DNA of 64,000 nucleotides from Hydrogenophaga sp. (GCF_019635465.1 NZ_JAHBZK010000004.1:1-64000), one strand, 5' to 3'; numbered from the stretch's first letter, positions 20,717 to 31,085 are shown. Numbers and translations: made by a program. The notes: generated by a model not told the origin, from the sequence alone.

Positions 20717-21400
20717 TCACGCGCCATGGGTGGCGAAATGCTGCAGCATGGCGGCGGCCGCCGCCTGCTCTCCTGCCCGCCGCGACGCACCGATGCCGCG
20801 CTCCGCGTGCCCCGATTCCTGAACCAGACATTCAACGTCGAACGTCTGCTTGTGCGCTTCCCCCAGGGTCGCGACCACGCGGTACACAGGCAACTTCATC
20901 TTGCGCGCTTGCAGCCACTCCTGCAACTCGGTCTTGGGGTCCTTGCCCAATGAACGCATCTGCGCATTGAGTTCGACGTCGGCGTAAAGGCGCCGCACCA
21001 ATTGCGATGCAGGTTCAAAGCCACCGTCCAGGTAGACCGCACCGATGACCGCTTCCAATGCATCGGCGAGTATGGATGGGCGCTTGTGCCCGCCAGAGCG
21101 CTTCTCGCCATCGCCCAGGCGCAAACAGGGCGACAAACCCAGGCCTTGCGCGATGTCGAACAGGGTGTCTTGCTTGACCAGGTGGGCACGAACGCGTGAC
21201 AAGTCCCCTTCGGGCATGTTGTCCAAGCGTTCGTACAGCAGACTCGACACCGCCAGATTGAGCACCGAGTCACCCAAAAACTCAAGGCGCTCGTTGTGGT
21301 CCGCGCCGAAGCTGCGGTGCGTCAACGCGCGCTCAAGCAATCGAGGGCTGGCAAATCGGTGCTGCAGGCGGCTCTGCAGCGCAACAAGTTCAGGGTTCAA
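20717..21400 (-). CDS. rnc: Ribonuclease III
   Basis: This double-strand-specific endonuclease processes rRNA precursors and structured mRNAs. The 227 residues comprise a catalytic domain with the signature [12 protein letters not shown] (about 36-47) and the metal-binding [15 protein letters not shown], and a C-terminal double-stranded RNA-binding domain from about residue 155 ([20 protein letters not shown], then [10 protein letters not shown]). It is placed between the DUF4845 gene and era, the normal order. Confidence 0.97.
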   Translation of the reverse strand: MNPELVALQSRLQHRFASPRLLERALTHRSFGADHNERLEFLGDSVLNLAVSSLLYERLDNMPEGDLSRVRAHLVKQDTLFDIAQGLGLSPCLRLGDGEKRSGGHKRPSILADALEAVIGAVYLDGGFEPASQLVRRLYADVELNAQMRSLGKDPKTELQEWLQARKMKLPVYRVVATLGEAHKQTFDVECLVQESGHAERGIGASRRAGEQAAAAAMLQHFATHGA

Positions 21401-21419
21401 TGTGGCCAGTGCGGCCCGC

Positions 21420-21767
21420 TCACTGCGAGCGACCCTTGTACTTCATCACCAGCCACGCCGGGCCAGTCAAGTGGATCTCGCGCACGTAGTCGTACGACAC
21501 GACCACCCGGTCACCTTCCTTGCCAACGGTGAGATCCTTGCCGGTGATGGTGGTGATGTCATCGATGGTGGCCGCCTTGTCGAAAATCGAGCGCACCTCG
21601 GCGACCGTGGATCCTTGCGCCGCCTTGTCGACCGCCTTCTGCACCGCCAGGTACTCGATGTAGGTGGGAAACACCTGCGCAGCGACCAGACCGGCCAGCG
21701 CCAGCAGAACGCCGACGATAACGAGGCCTACGAACGTCAAACCCTGCTGTTGCCGCTTGAGCTTCAT
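21420..21767 (-). CDS. DUF4845 membrane protein
   Basis: This 115-residue protein has a short basic N-terminus (MKLKRQQQG), one membrane segment (about residues 10-30, LTFVGLVIVGVLLALAGLVA) and a periplasmic domain containing YIEYLAVQKAVDKAA and TITGKDLTV. It matches the DUF4845 family that sits between lepB and rnc in beta- and gamma-proteobacteria. The N-terminus resembles a pseudopilin prepilin segment, but no G-F-T-L-I-E processing site is present. The function is unknown. Confidence 0.85.
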   Translation of the reverse strand: MKLKRQQQGLTFVGLVIVGVLLALAGLVAAQVFPTYIEYLAVQKAVDKAAQGSTVAEVRSIFDKAATIDDITTITGKDLTVGKEGDRVVVSYDYVREIHLTGPAWLVMKYKGRSQ

Positions 21768-21792
21768 TCATGTTCTCCAGATACGCGCTTGA

Positions 21793-22770
21793 TCACTGGA
21801 ACGAGCCAATCCGGCCCAGATCGCCGAAATTCATCCAAACAAAGAACGCTTTGCCGACGATATTCGCCTCGGGCACAAAGCCCCAATACCTAGAATCAAG
21901 CGAATTGTCGCGATTGTCGCCCATCATGAAGTAGTGGCCCTGCGGCACCTTGCAGACGACACCCTCCACGCTGTACCTGCAATTGTCAACAAAGGGGAAC
22001 TGCGACGCGCCCGGAACAAAGGCCGGACGGTCCCCGTCGGTGAGCGTGTGGTAAGTCTTGCTCCCCAACTGCTCCTGCCACTGCTGCGAATAGCGCATCG
22101 AGTCCTTGTCAAAGAACTCCGGTTGAGCCGCCCTCGGAACCGGTTGCCCATTGATCGTCAGTTGCTTGTTGAGGTAGGCCACCTCGTCGCCTGGCAAGCC
22201 CACCACCCGCTTGATGTAGTCGAGGCTGGGCTGAGGCGGGTAGCGAAACACCACGACGTCACCGCGTTCGAGCGCATGGTTGTCCCAGACCTTGGTGTTC
22301 ACAACCGGCAGTCGAATGCCGTAGTGGAATTTGTTCACCAGGATGAGGTCGCCGATCCTCAGGGTGGGAATCATCGAGCCCGAGGGAATCTTGAAAGGCT
22401 CGAACAGGAATGAGCGCAGCAAGAAGACGGCGCATATCACCGGGAACAATCCGGCCGTCCAGTCCAGCCACCAAGGCTGCGCCAGGATTTTCTGGCGGGC
22501 GTTATCGATGTCGCCTTCGATCTGGCTGAAGCCTTGCTTCTCCAGCGCTGCCTTGCGCTGATCATGTTCGGCCAACAGGCGATCTGCGGCGCGCCGACGC
22601 TGGGGCAGAAAGTACAGGCGCTCGGCCACCCAATAGGCGCCCGTCACTGCGGTGGCCAGCAGCAACAGCAGCGCAAAGTTGCCCTCGACGTAGCCTGTGT
22701 ACCAACCGAGCCCGTATGCCAGAAACGCGGCCAGTATGGCCCCGGTGATCGCACTCATGGCGGCTTGCAT
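21793..22770 (-). CDS. lepB: Signal peptidase I
   Basis: LepB cleaves signal peptides from secreted proteins at the outer face of the inner membrane. The catalytic Ser is residue 132 in IPSGSMIPTL and the general base Lys is residue 187 in YIKRVVGLPGDEV; FMMGDNRDNSLDSRYWG is the C-terminal family box. Two N-terminal membrane stretches (about 9-29 and 32-50) and another at 104-122 are visible. ATG 22770 shares its A with the lepA stop (TGATG); an internal ATG at 22758 is possible. 325 residues. Confidence 0.96.
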   Translation of the reverse strand: MQAAMSAITGAILAAFLAYGLGWYTGYVEGNFALLLLLATAVTGAYWVAERLYFLPQRRRAADRLLAEHDQRKAALEKQGFSQIEGDIDNARQKILAQPWWLDWTAGLFPVICAVFLLRSFLFEPFKIPSGSMIPTLRIGDLILVNKFHYGIRLPVVNTKVWDNHALERGDVVVFRYPPQPSLDYIKRVVGLPGDEVAYLNKQLTINGQPVPRAAQPEFFDKDSMRYSQQWQEQLGSKTYHTLTDGDRPAFVPGASQFPFVDNCRYSVEGVVCKVPQGHYFMMGDNRDNSLDSRYWGFVPEANIVGKAFFVWMNFGDLGRIGSFQ

Positions 22771-24578
22771 CAGTCTTGCACCTGGAGAATGGCCAGGAAC
22801 GCTTCCTGGGGAACTTCGACGGAGCCGATCTGTTTCATGCGCTTCTTGCCTGCCTTTTGCTTCTCGAGGAGCTTGCGTTTGCGGGTGATGTCTCCCCCGT
22901 AGCATTTTGCCAGCACGTTCTTGCGCAAAGCCTTGATGGTTTCTCGCGCGATCACGTTGCCACCGATGGCCGCCTGAATCGCCACATCGAACATCTGGCG
23001 ACTGATGATCTCGCGCATCTTGGCGGCCACCGCCCTGCCGCGGTATTGCGCCTGGCTGCGGTGCACGATGATCGACAGCGCGTCCACTTTCTCGCCGTTG
23101 AGCAAGATATCGACTTTGACCACGTCGGACTTACGGTACTCCTTGAACTCGTAGTCCATGGACGCGTAGCCACGGCTGACCGATTTGAGCTTGTCAAAGA
23201 AGTCCAGCACGATCTCGCCAAGCGGCAGGTCGTAGGTCAGCATGACCTGCTTGCCGTGGTAGGCCATGTTGAGCTGTACCCCGCGCTTCTGGTTGCACAG
23301 CGTCATGACCGGGCCCACGTAGTCCTGCGGCATGTACAGGTGCACGGTGACGATGGGCTCGCGAATCTCCTCGATGCGGCCCACGTCGGGCATTTTCGAA
23401 GGGTTCTCGACTTTGAGTACCTCCCCGTCACCCTTGACCACTTCGTAGACCACGCTCGGTGCCGTGGTGATCAGGTCTTGGTCGAATTCACGCTCCAGGC
23501 GCTCCTGCACGATTTCCATGTGCAGCAAGCCCAGGAAGCCACAACGAAAGCCAAAGCCCAACGCCTGCGACACCTCGGGCTCATAGTGCAGCGAGGCATC
23601 GTTGAGTTTCAATTTCTCAAGCGCGTCGCGCAAAGCGTCGTACTGGTTGGCCTCTGTGGGATACAAACCCGCAAAGACCTGGGGCTGAACCTCCTTGAAA
23701 CCCGGGAGGGCAGTGGTCGCCGGTCCAGCGTTGTTGGGCAACTTTTTCTCGAGCGTGATGGTGTCGCCAACCTTGGCGGCCGTCAGCTCTTTGATGCCCG
23801 CGATGATGTAGCCCACTTCGCCGGCCTGAAGACTGTCGCGCGCCTCGTTCGCGGGCGTGAACACACCCAGGTTGTCGGCGTTGTAGACCGCGTTGGTGGC
23901 CATCATTTTGATGCGCTCACCCTTGCCCAGGCGCCCGTCGACCACTCGCACCAGCATCACGACGCCCACATAGGCGTCGTACCAACTGTCGATGATCATG
24001 GCTCGAAGTGGCGCTTCAGCAGCGCCGCGGGGAGACGGCACTCTGGCCACAACGGCCTCCAGGATGTCTTCGACACCCATACCCGTCTTGGCCGAACACG
24101 GAATCGCCTCTGCCGCGTCGATGCCGATGACGTCTTCGATCTCACGCTTCGCGTTCTCTGGATCGGCGTTCGGCAGATCCATCTTGTTGAGCACCGGGAG
24201 CACCTCGACGCCGAGGTCCAAGGCGGTGTAGCAGTTCGCCACCGTCTGGGCTTCCACCCCCTGGCTCGCGTCCACCACTAGCAGCGCACCCTCACATGCC
24301 GAAAGCGAGCGACTCACCTCGTAGCTGAAGTCAACGTGCCCCGGCGTATCGATCAGGTTCAGGTTGTAGACCTTGCCGTCGCGGGCGGTGTACCTGAGTG
24401 CAGCTGTCTGGGCCTTGATGGTGATGCCGCGCTCCTTCTCGATATCCATCGAGTCAAGCACCTGCTCACTCATCTCTCGGTCTGACAGACCTCCGCAGCG
24501 CGAAATGATGCGATCGGCCAGCGTGGACTTGCCATGATCGATGTGCGCAATGATCGAAAAGTTGCGGATGTGATTCAT
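22770..24578 (-). CDS. lepA: Elongation factor 4 (LepA)
   Basis: LepA is a translational GTPase that affects ribosome biogenesis and initiation. The 602 residues start [20 protein letters not shown] and contain [12 protein letters not shown], and the LepA-specific C-terminal domain ([20 protein letters not shown]). The frame is open further upstream but runs through an intrinsic terminator, so ATG 24578 is used although no good ribosome-binding site is seen before it. It heads the lepA-lepB-rnc operon. Confidence 0.97.
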   Translation of the reverse strand: MNHIRNFSIIAHIDHGKSTLADRIISRCGGLSDREMSEQVLDSMDIEKERGITIKAQTAALRYTARDGKVYNLNLIDTPGHVDFSYEVSRSLSACEGALLVVDASQGVEAQTVANCYTALDLGVEVLPVLNKMDLPNADPENAKREIEDVIGIDAAEAIPCSAKTGMGVEDILEAVVARVPSPRGAAEAPLRAMIIDSWYDAYVGVVMLVRVVDGRLGKGERIKMMATNAVYNADNLGVFTPANEARDSLQAGEVGYIIAGIKELTAAKVGDTITLEKKLPNNAGPATTALPGFKEVQPQVFAGLYPTEANQYDALRDALEKLKLNDASLHYEPEVSQALGFGFRCGFLGLLHMEIVQERLEREFDQDLITTAPSVVYEVVKGDGEVLKVENPSKMPDVGRIEEIREPIVTVHLYMPQDYVGPVMTLCNQKRGVQLNMAYHGKQVMLTYDLPLGEIVLDFFDKLKSVSRGYASMDYEFKEYRKSDVVKVDILLNGEKVDALSIIVHRSQAQYRGRAVAAKMREIISRQMFDVAIQAAIGGNVIARETIKALRKNVLAKCYGGDITRKRKLLEKQKAGKKRMKQIGSVEVPQEAFLAILQVQD

Positions 24579-24636
24579 CGAAAGGAGCGACGCATCGTGC
24601 GTACTGAGCACACGGACTACTCGCTTGAGAGAGCAT

Positions 24637-24667
24637 AAAAAAGGGCGCGTCAGCTGCTGACGCGCCC
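24637..24667 (-). terminator. Intrinsic terminator upstream of lepA
   Basis: On the minus strand GGGCGCGTCAG pairs with CTGACGCGCCC (11 base pairs, 3-base loop, 24643-24667), followed directly by TTTTTT (24642-24637). It is a textbook Rho-independent terminator pointing into lepA, 59 bases before the lepA ATG. It could end mucD transcripts or a short RNA, or attenuate lepA. Confidence 0.85.
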
Positions 24668-24701
24668 GTAACCAACAATCAATGGCAACTGCGATAGTTG
24701 G
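24637..24701 (-). ncRNA. Candidate short RNA or attenuated leader
   Basis: On the minus strand a -10-like TACAAT (24713-24708) predicts a start near 24701. The short transcript would contain the CAACT/AGTTG hairpin (24686-24700) and the strong terminator, about 65 bases in all. This could be a small RNA or a terminated lepA leader. No convincing -35 element is seen and no known RNA family is recognised. Confidence 0.3.
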
Positions 24702-25096
24702 AGTTTCATTGTAGGCAAAAAGCCCCGTCCGCACAGCCGCCCGACCCACCAAATGCCTTGTCGCCGGGCCGCAACAAGGCAAGTTATTCACAACTTGCTC
24801 ACAAAGTCGGTGGACTTCCTGTGAACCGCCTGTGGACGCCATAACGACCGCTCATTTCATCTTCCATATCGTGAACTACGAGGGTCAAAGATGCAGGCAA
24901 TCGATCATCAAGGCGCCGCATTTTAGCGAATCTGGTCAAGACTCCAGACAAAAAAGTCCGTAACCACTAACTTCGAAACAATCAACAGGCCACGCCCCTC
25001 CAGGAGACCTGTGTCGCGAATCGGCGACCGACGACAGACGGCACCGATGCCCTATCAGCCAACGGGGGTTTTCGTGACGGAAGCGCCCGGTTCGGT

Positions 25097-26569
25097 CTAG
25101 CGCGCCGGGCGCACCACCGCGTACTGGGCCCACTCGCCTCGCCGAAGCAACAAGGTGATGGAGCGGGACTTGTCACTCTTGGCCAATGCCGCTTCGACGT
25201 CGCGCGCGGATGAAACCTCGGTATTGCCCACAGCCATGATGATGTCGCCCTCTCGCACGCCAGCGCGAGCAGACGGCCCAACCGCGCCCATGACCCGTAC
25301 ACCGCCACGAAGGCTCAGCGCCTTGGCCTCTGCCGCACTGAGTTCGGCCAACGTAAGACCCATGGCCTGCACTGCGCCGCCGGCCGGCGCAGGAACTGGC
25401 GACGGTGCTTCTGCACGGGCTTCGGGTTGCTCGGGCACCAGTTCGGCGACCACGATGTTCAAGTCGCGCTGGCTGCCTCGGCGCAATACAGTGAGCGTGC
25501 TGCGCGTTCCGGGTTTGGTGTTGCCAACCAGGCGGGGCAGATCCACGGATTTGTCGATGGTGCGACCATCGAACTTGAGGATGATGTCGCCAGGCTCCAC
25601 ACCGGCCTTCGCAGCGGGCGATTCGGGTTCGACGCCCCGCACCAAAGCGCCCTTGGGCTGGCCCAGCCCCAATGACTCAGCCACATCCTTGCTCACCTGG
25701 TCAATGCGCACACCGATCCGCCCACGCGTGACCTTGCCGTTTGCGCGCAGTTCATCCGAGACGCGAACAGCCTCGTCGATCGGGATGGCAAAGGAGATAC
25801 CTTGGAACCCGCCTGAGCGAGAGTAGATCTGGCTGTTGATACCCACCACCTCACCGCGCATGTTGATCAGCGGACCGCCAGAGTTGCCCGGGTTGATCGC
25901 GACATCCGTCTGAATGAACGGCAGGTAGTCGCCGGTGTCTCGCTGCTTGGCACTCACGATGCCCGCAGTGACGGTGTTTTCGAGGCCAAACGGCGATCCG
26001 ATGGCCATCACCCACTCGCCCACGCGCAGGCGACTTACGTCGCCGGTTTTGACCGGCGACAGGCCGTTCGCATCGATCTTGACCACGGCAACATCGGTGC
26101 GCTTGTCAGCCCCGATCACGCGGGCCTTGAACTCGCGTTTGTCCGCAAGCGTCACGACCAGTTCGTCTGCGCCATCGACCACATGAGCGTTCGTCATGAT
26201 GTAGCCGTCGGCACTGAGCACGAACCCCGAGCCAACGCCTCGCGGGCGCGGTTCTTCGTCAGGCGTCTGACGGGGGGTTCGAGGCGTGGCGCCCGGAGGG
26301 ATGGGAATCCCGAACCGACGGAAGAAATCCAGCATTTCTTCATCGGGACCGCCGCTTTGCGCCGAGGCGCCAGCTCGCTCCAGCGTGCGGATGTTCACCA
26401 CCGACGGACCGACGAGGTCCACCAGATCCGTGAAGTCTGGCAGGCCCCGCACACTGGCCGCCGCAGGTGTCTGGCCCAGTGCGCTCATTGGAAGCAACAC
26501 AACGCTGCCAGCGGAAATACCCAGAGCAATGGCGACAGAGGCGAGGGATTGAGTGACTGACTTGGACAT
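25097..26569 (-). CDS. mucD: Periplasmic Do-type serine protease MucD/DegP
   Basis: MucD degrades misfolded envelope proteins and dampens RpoE/AlgU signalling. The 490 residues have a signal peptide (cleavage near AlaLeuGly at 30-32), a trypsin-like domain with His129 (MTNAHVVDGADE), Asp159 (KRTDVAVVKI) and Ser230 (NPGNSGGPL), and two PDZ domains. ATG 26569 has AGGAAG upstream; the frame extends further but that part lacks secretion features. The gene ends the rpoE-rseA-rseB-mucD cluster. Confidence 0.95.
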   Translation of the reverse strand: MSKSVTQSLASVAIALGISAGSVVLLPMSALGQTPAAASVRGLPDFTDLVDLVGPSVVNIRTLERAGASAQSGGPDEEMLDFFRRFGIPIPPGATPRTPRQTPDEEPRPRGVGSGFVLSADGYIMTNAHVVDGADELVVTLADKREFKARVIGADKRTDVAVVKIDANGLSPVKTGDVSRLRVGEWVMAIGSPFGLENTVTAGIVSAKQRDTGDYLPFIQTDVAINPGNSGGPLINMRGEVVGINSQIYSRSGGFQGISFAIPIDEAVRVSDELRANGKVTRGRIGVRIDQVSKDVAESLGLGQPKGALVRGVEPESPAAKAGVEPGDIILKFDGRTIDKSVDLPRLVGNTKPGTRSTLTVLRRGSQRDLNIVVAELVPEQPEARAEAPSPVPAPAGGAVQAMGLTLAELSAAEAKALSLRGGVRVMGAVGPSARAGVREGDIIMAVGNTEVSSARDVEAALAKSDKSRSITLLLRRGEWAQYAVVRPAR

Positions 26570-26663
26570 CAATGACTTCCTATCAACTTGGGTGGCACGC
26601 CGTACTGTTCTTGAACTGGAAATCCAGACCACCTGGGGTGACCGCACCCGGCAGTCAGAGTTC

Positions 26664-27743
26664 TCAGGGCGTGCGCTCGAGAGACAAGGCAAAACGTTGA
26701 AGGGTTGCTGCAGGAACTTCACCCACCGCAGTGACCCAGTGGTCGCCAACACGGCGACTCACCGAATGGGTGGCGCCAAATGCAGTGCCCCCCTCCTCGC
26801 CATGACGCGACGGATCAAACGGTTCAACAAACAGCGACACCGAGGCCAGACCGTCCGAGAACACCCATTGCATCGGCGCCTGGCCTGGCACTTCCGCACC
26901 ATCAACCGCCCGGGTATGACAACTCATGGATTCGAAACCAGGTACGGGCTCCTTCAGGCGCCAGCCTTGCGCCTGGGCAGTGGTCTTGCGCAGTGTCGGT
27001 TTGACCACCTCATAGCCACGGGTGTCCTTCATCAGGCGCGTCAGCTTTTCCATGCTGACTGGCGCGTCCAGCTGCAGTTCGGAGAACGCGACCTGCTCGA
27101 TCACCCGCCCACCCTCGCCCAGGGTTTGCAGCTTGACCACCAACCCGGTTTTTTGCTCCGACCAGACCCGGTAGCCAAAACGAAGCTCATCCTTGGGTTG
27201 AATCTCGACCATGTCGGCCAAATGGCCCGCCACCCGCTGCACCCCCAGCGCCTTGGCACCGTAATGCTGGGCGATCACGTTCTGAGGCGTGCGCAACAGG
27301 TCGGGAAACAAGCCCAACGACTCGCGCGTCTCGACGATCGCCTGCCGGGCATCCGGCTCGAACGTGATCACCTCGTTGTTGCGCCGGATAGTGGTACGCG
27401 GAGCGCCAGTGAGGGTATCGACACGCTCCATTTGCTGTTTGCCATCGCAGACATGCCAGATTTTGGCGGCCGACATGGCAGGGCCTGCCGTGACCACGAG
27501 CGTGCCCACATAGGCGCGGTAGCGGGAAGCCTCGTGCATGCGCGACAACCAGTCGGTCACGCTGCGGGCAGGCACCGACGGTTCTTGCGCCCACCCTGCG
27601 CCGCCCAGTCCGGCCGCAGCACTGATCAGCAGGCCCGCCCCAAGGAGACGCACATGTCGGCTCCTGCCAAGCCCCCAACGCGCAGGCTGACGGCGCGAGC
27701 CAACGCGCGAGAGAAGGCATCGAGCGTCAGCGAGCATCTGCAT
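26664..27743 (-). CDS. rseB: Sigma-E factor regulatory protein RseB/MucB
   Basis: RseB is a periplasmic protein that binds RseA and protects it from cleavage until lipoprotein or LPS stress signals bind. After a signal peptide (LLGAGLLISAAAGLGGAGWA), the MucB/RseB N-terminal domain (RSVTDWLSRMHEASRYRAYV) and C-terminal domain (GWRLKEPVPGFESMSC, then VSRRVGDHWVTAVGEVP) are visible. Start candidates are ATG 27743 (359 residues) and ATG 27737; both overlap the end of rseA, and neither has a clear ribosome-binding site. Confidence 0.92.
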   Translation of the reverse strand: MQMLADARCLLSRVGSRRQPARWGLGRSRHVRLLGAGLLISAAAGLGGAGWAQEPSVPARSVTDWLSRMHEASRYRAYVGTLVVTAGPAMSAAKIWHVCDGKQQMERVDTLTGAPRTTIRRNNEVITFEPDARQAIVETRESLGLFPDLLRTPQNVIAQHYGAKALGVQRVAGHLADMVEIQPKDELRFGYRVWSEQKTGLVVKLQTLGEGGRVIEQVAFSELQLDAPVSMEKLTRLMKDTRGYEVVKPTLRKTTAQAQGWRLKEPVPGFESMSCHTRAVDGAEVPGQAPMQWVFSDGLASVSLFVEPFDPSRHGEEGGTAFGATHSVSRRVGDHWVTAVGEVPAATLQRFALSLERTP

Positions 27744-28377
27744 CGTAGGTCGCGTTTCGAACAAAACCGGTGGAGGACTGGAAGGCCGACATGGCACCGT
27801 GTTGACGGTGTTCAGCCAGCAACCGTTCCAGCGCCGCATCGCGAATCACCTTGCCCTGCGGGGTCGCCACCAGCACAGGTTGCGGCGTGCGTTGGGCGAC
27901 CGGAATCACCGGCGATTCGACAGTTGACACTGGAGCACCGCCTTGGGCCAGCTGGGTCGGCCCCGGGGCGCCTGTGGGCGCAATCGACAATACGTTCCAA
28001 CCAATGGCCGCGATCGCCACCACGCTGGCCACCCCTGAAACAAGCTTCCAGCGAAACACAGGATCGTTGGCGGCCTGCACTTGCACATCCTGATGCATCG
28101 GCACCTGGGGACTTTCAGCGACTTGTGGCCTCGCCAGTTGCGCGCGAACGGCATCCAGAAACTCACCGGCACTCTGTCGCCCGCCAGGCGCAACGTATTG
28201 ACCGCGCAATACATCGCCAATCAAGTGATAGTTCTGCCACTGCGCGTGCAAACCAGGATCGTCATCCATCGACGCCAGCAACTGCGCAAGCATGGCTTCG
28301 TCCAGAAAGCCGTCGCACAGCGCAGACAGCTGCTCGGCTCTGGGCATGACGGGTACGGAAGGATGCAACGTGTTCAT
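27727..28377 (-). CDS. rseA: Anti-sigma-E factor RseA
   Basis: RseA is a single-pass membrane protein whose cytoplasmic domain binds RpoE. The 216 residues have the N-terminal anti-sigma domain (RAEQLSALCDGFLDEAML, then WQNYHLIGDVLRGQ), one membrane segment at about 111-131 (KLVSGVASVVAIAAIGWNVL) and a periplasmic tail. It sits between rpoE and rseB. Regulated proteolysis by DegS/RseP-type proteases would be expected from the family; those genes are not in this window. Confidence 0.93.
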   Translation of the reverse strand: MNTLHPSVPVMPRAEQLSALCDGFLDEAMLAQLLASMDDDPGLHAQWQNYHLIGDVLRGQYVAPGGRQSAGEFLDAVRAQLARPQVAESPQVPMHQDVQVQAANDPVFRWKLVSGVASVVAIAAIGWNVLSIAPTGAPGPTQLAQGGAPVSTVESPVIPVAQRTPQPVLVATPQGKVIRDAALERLLAEHRQHGAMSAFQSSTGFVRNATYDADAR

Positions 28378-28402
28378 GGCAGCGACCTATACAACCACAG
28401 CA

Positions 28403-29044
28403 TCACCAGCGCTTGCCAGACTGCTTGTCCAGCAAGGGTTTGATGCGCGATGAAATGGCTTCGCGCGCCCGGAATATCCGGGAACGCACGGTACCGATGG
28501 GACATTCAAGTGCGGTGGCGATTTCTTCGTAACTCAGGCCCTCGATTTCACGCAAGGTGATGGCCATGCGCAACTCTTCCGGCAGGGCTTCCATCGCGGC
28601 GTTGACCGTCGCGGCGATTTCCTTGCTGGCCAACACCGCCTCGGGCGTCTCGGCGTCGGCAACGTGGGGGTTTAGTTCGCGCTCGGGGGCGGAAGTTTCA
28701 TCGTCGTCGGACGATTTCAGCTGAGACTGATAGACCAAAGGGTCTCTTTTCAGCTCCAGCAGTTGCTTTTTGGCGGTATTCACCGCGATTCGGTAGAGCC
28801 AGGTGTAGAACTGGGCGTCCCCGCGAAACTGGCCCAACGCCCGATAGGCCCGAATGAACGTTTCCTGGGCAATGTCCTGTACCAGATCGGTATCGCGAAC
28901 CATTCGCGCAATCAAACGCTCAACCCGCCGCTGGTACTTGATGACCAGCAAATCGAAGGCGCGCTGCTCACCGGCCAGGGTACGCTGCACCAGCATGGCG
29001 TCGCTGTCCGGCGGCGGCGGAGCGGTGTGGTCTTCCTGACTCAT
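28403..29044 (-). CDS. rpoE: RNA polymerase sigma factor RpoE/AlgU
   Basis: This is an ECF sigma factor for envelope stress. Region 2 is visible as AGEQRAFDLLVIKYQRRVER, then DIAQETFIRAYRALGQFRG and FYTWLYRIAVNTAKK; region 4 as LPEELRMAITLREIEGLSYE and GTVRSRIFRAREAI. The 213 residues match the family, with an acidic linker (SSDDDETSAPERE) between the regions. It starts immediately after the preceding small membrane-protein gene (4-base overlap) and is followed by rseA, rseB and mucD. Confidence 0.96.
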   Translation of the reverse strand: MSQEDHTAPPPPDSDAMLVQRTLAGEQRAFDLLVIKYQRRVERLIARMVRDTDLVQDIAQETFIRAYRALGQFRGDAQFYTWLYRIAVNTAKKQLLELKRDPLVYQSQLKSSDDDETSAPERELNPHVADAETPEAVLASKEIAATVNAAMEALPEELRMAITLREIEGLSYEEIATALECPIGTVRSRIFRAREAISSRIKPLLDKQSGKRW

Positions 29045-29535
29045 GCGCGCGGCACTATACCGGAACGCTCATCCGCCCCAGACCGGAGTGCGCCCCGGAT
29101 GGCGCGACGCAACGGCAGCCAATCCTGTGGAGCCGACTCAGCGCTCACCCACACCCAGCGGGGAGCGCCGGACGAACCTCGCAAGCTGACAAGCAAGTGG
29201 CTCCGCAAATCAATCACGGCCGTCGGCGCGAAGCGCAAGGGAATGGCACGCTCATTGTCACCCCCTCGCCAAACCCACCCGCTATCCAGACCAGCGACCG
29301 TTGACGCAGCCGCTGCGGAATACACCAGCGATCCTTGATGGGACGCTTTGCCGCCGCGCCAAGCCAGCGCGCTCCAGACCACAACGCCAAGCCACCAGGC
29401 AGGCAGCCACGCGCCCTGCATGCGAGGCCAAGCCAGCAGGCCCACGCAAACAAGACAGGCGAAAAGACCGGCGCCGAGGCGCCATTGAAGCGCGCACTGC
29501 CCCACCGGGTAGCTCACCGATGGAGCACTGTTCAT
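29041..29535 (-). CDS. Hypothetical two-helix membrane protein (YgfX-like layout)
   Basis: This 164-residue protein has two hydrophobic segments near residues 21-38 (LGAGLFACLVCVGLLAW) and 44-58 (LPAWWLGVVVWSALAW) and a C-terminal soluble part with VIDLRSHLLVSLRG. The layout recalls the YgfX/CptA inner-membrane family, but I cannot confirm that by motif. It lies between fabF and rpoE and its last bases overlap the rpoE start, so it may be co-expressed with the stress sigma factor. Function unknown. Confidence 0.65.
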   Translation of the reverse strand: MNSAPSVSYPVGQCALQWRLGAGLFACLVCVGLLAWPRMQGAWLPAWWLGVVVWSALAWRGGKASHQGSLVYSAAAASTVAGLDSGWVWRGGDNERAIPLRFAPTAVIDLRSHLLVSLRGSSGAPRWVWVSAESAPQDWLPLRRAIRGALRSGADERSGIVPRA

Positions 29536-29553
29536 GCTTGCCAGGGCAGTCGA

Positions 29554-30798
29554 TCAGATGCGTTTGAACACCAACGTGCCGTTGGTGCCGCCAAAGCCGA
29601 AGTTGTTCTTCAGCGCCACATTGATCTTGAGATCGCGGGCTTCGTTGGCGCAGTAGTCCAGATCACACTCGGGATCCTGGTTGTCCAGATTGATCGTGGG
29701 AGGAACTTTCTGGTGGTGAAGCGCCAGAACGGTAAACACGCTCTCGATACCGCCGGCACCACCCAGCAAGTGGCCGGTCATGGACTTTGTCGAGCTGACC
29801 ACCATCGACTTCGCGCGCTCGCCCAGCGCAGCCTTGATGGCGTTGCTCTCGTTGACGTCGCCAAGCGGCGTCGACGTGCCGTGCGCGTTGAGGTAGTCCA
29901 CCTCGTCTGCATTGACGCCCGCATTGCGCAGCGAATTGAGCATGGCGCGACGGGGGCCATCCATGTTGGGTGCGGTCATATGTCCGGCATCGGCACTCAT
30001 GCCATAGCCAGCCACTTCGGCATAGATCTTTGCGCCGCGGGCTTTGGCGTGCTCGTACTCCTCGAGCACCATCACGCCCGCCCCTTCGCCAAGCACAAAT
30101 CCGTCGCGGTCCTTGTCCCAGGGACGCGAGGCGGCGCCTGGGTCATCGTTGCGGGTCGACAGCGCACGCATGGCGGCAAACCCGCCGATGCCGAGCGGGG
30201 AGACGGTGGCCTCGGAACCACCAGCCACGATGATGTCGGCATCACCGTACTCGATCTTGCGAGCACCTTCACCAATGCTGTGCAGGCCCGTGGTGCAGGC
30301 GGTGACCACGGCGAGGTTGGGCCCTTTGAAGCCGAACCGCATCGACACATGCCCCGAGATCATGTTGATGATCGACGCAGGTACAAAAAACGGTGAAATA
30401 CGCCGCGGGCCGCGATTGACCAGATCGGAGTGGGTTTCTTCGATCAACGGCAAGCCGCCGATGCCCGAGCCAATGATGCAGCCGATGCGCGTCGCCAGCT
30501 CCTCATCCAGTGCATCGCCCGTTGGCAATCCGGCGTCTTTGACGGCCTGATGCGCGGCAGCGATGCCGTAATGGATAAAGGTGTCCATCGTGCGCGCCTC
30601 TTTGGTGCTCAGATAGGACTCGAGATCGAACCCCTTGACCTCGCCGGCAATGCGGCAGGCCATGTTCGATGCATCGAACTTGGTGATCGTGGCGATGCCG
30701 GTGCGACCGGCAATCAGGTTGGCCCAGGCGTCAGCCACCGTGTTGCCCACGGGGCTGATGCATCCCAGGCCGGTCACGACAACGCGACGTCGGCTCAT
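29554..30798 (-). CDS. fabF: Beta-ketoacyl-ACP synthase II
   Basis: FabF elongates acyl-ACP by condensation with malonyl-ACP. The Cys-His-His triad is in [32 protein letters not shown] and [12 protein letters not shown], and the C-terminal [10 protein letters not shown] is conserved. I chose ATG 30798 ([19 protein letters not shown], 414 residues); a TTG at 30810 would overlap the acpP stop. It follows acpP directly, closing the fab cluster. Confidence 0.96.
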   Translation of the reverse strand: MSRRRVVVTGLGCISPVGNTVADAWANLIAGRTGIATITKFDASNMACRIAGEVKGFDLESYLSTKEARTMDTFIHYGIAAAHQAVKDAGLPTGDALDEELATRIGCIIGSGIGGLPLIEETHSDLVNRGPRRISPFFVPASIINMISGHVSMRFGFKGPNLAVVTACTTGLHSIGEGARKIEYGDADIIVAGGSEATVSPLGIGGFAAMRALSTRNDDPGAASRPWDKDRDGFVLGEGAGVMVLEEYEHAKARGAKIYAEVAGYGMSADAGHMTAPNMDGPRRAMLNSLRNAGVNADEVDYLNAHGTSTPLGDVNESNAIKAALGERAKSMVVSSTKSMTGHLLGGAGGIESVFTVLALHHQKVPPTINLDNQDPECDLDYCANEARDLKINVALKNNFGFGGTNGTLVFKRI

Positions 30799-30806
30799 GG
30801 GTTTGT

Positions 30807-31085
<279 letters not shown>

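Larger units (their letters stand above)
24579..25096. other. Intergenic region lepA-mucD, 518 bases without a gene
   Basis: The region lies between the end of mucD and the start of lepA, both on the minus strand. It holds a clear minus-strand intrinsic terminator at 24637-24667, a small hairpin at 24686-24700, and a -10-like TACAAT (minus strand) at 24708-24713. GCCTTGT/ACAAGGC and AAGTT/AACTT inverted repeats occur around 24755-24797. A minus-strand TAAAAT near 24930 could be another -10 element. No protein-coding frame has convincing content. Confidence 0.6.

Noticed and set aside
24781-24840. TTATTCACA and TGTGGAC elements resembling DnaA boxes
   Set aside because: Only one site is within one mismatch of TTATCCACA (24784-24792) and the others are poor. 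There is no dnaA, dnaN or gidA gene nearby, so an origin is not supported.
24579-24842. N-terminal extension of lepA by 88 codons
   Set aside because: The extension would read through a perfect intrinsic terminator, and canonical LepA begins at [14 protein letters not shown].
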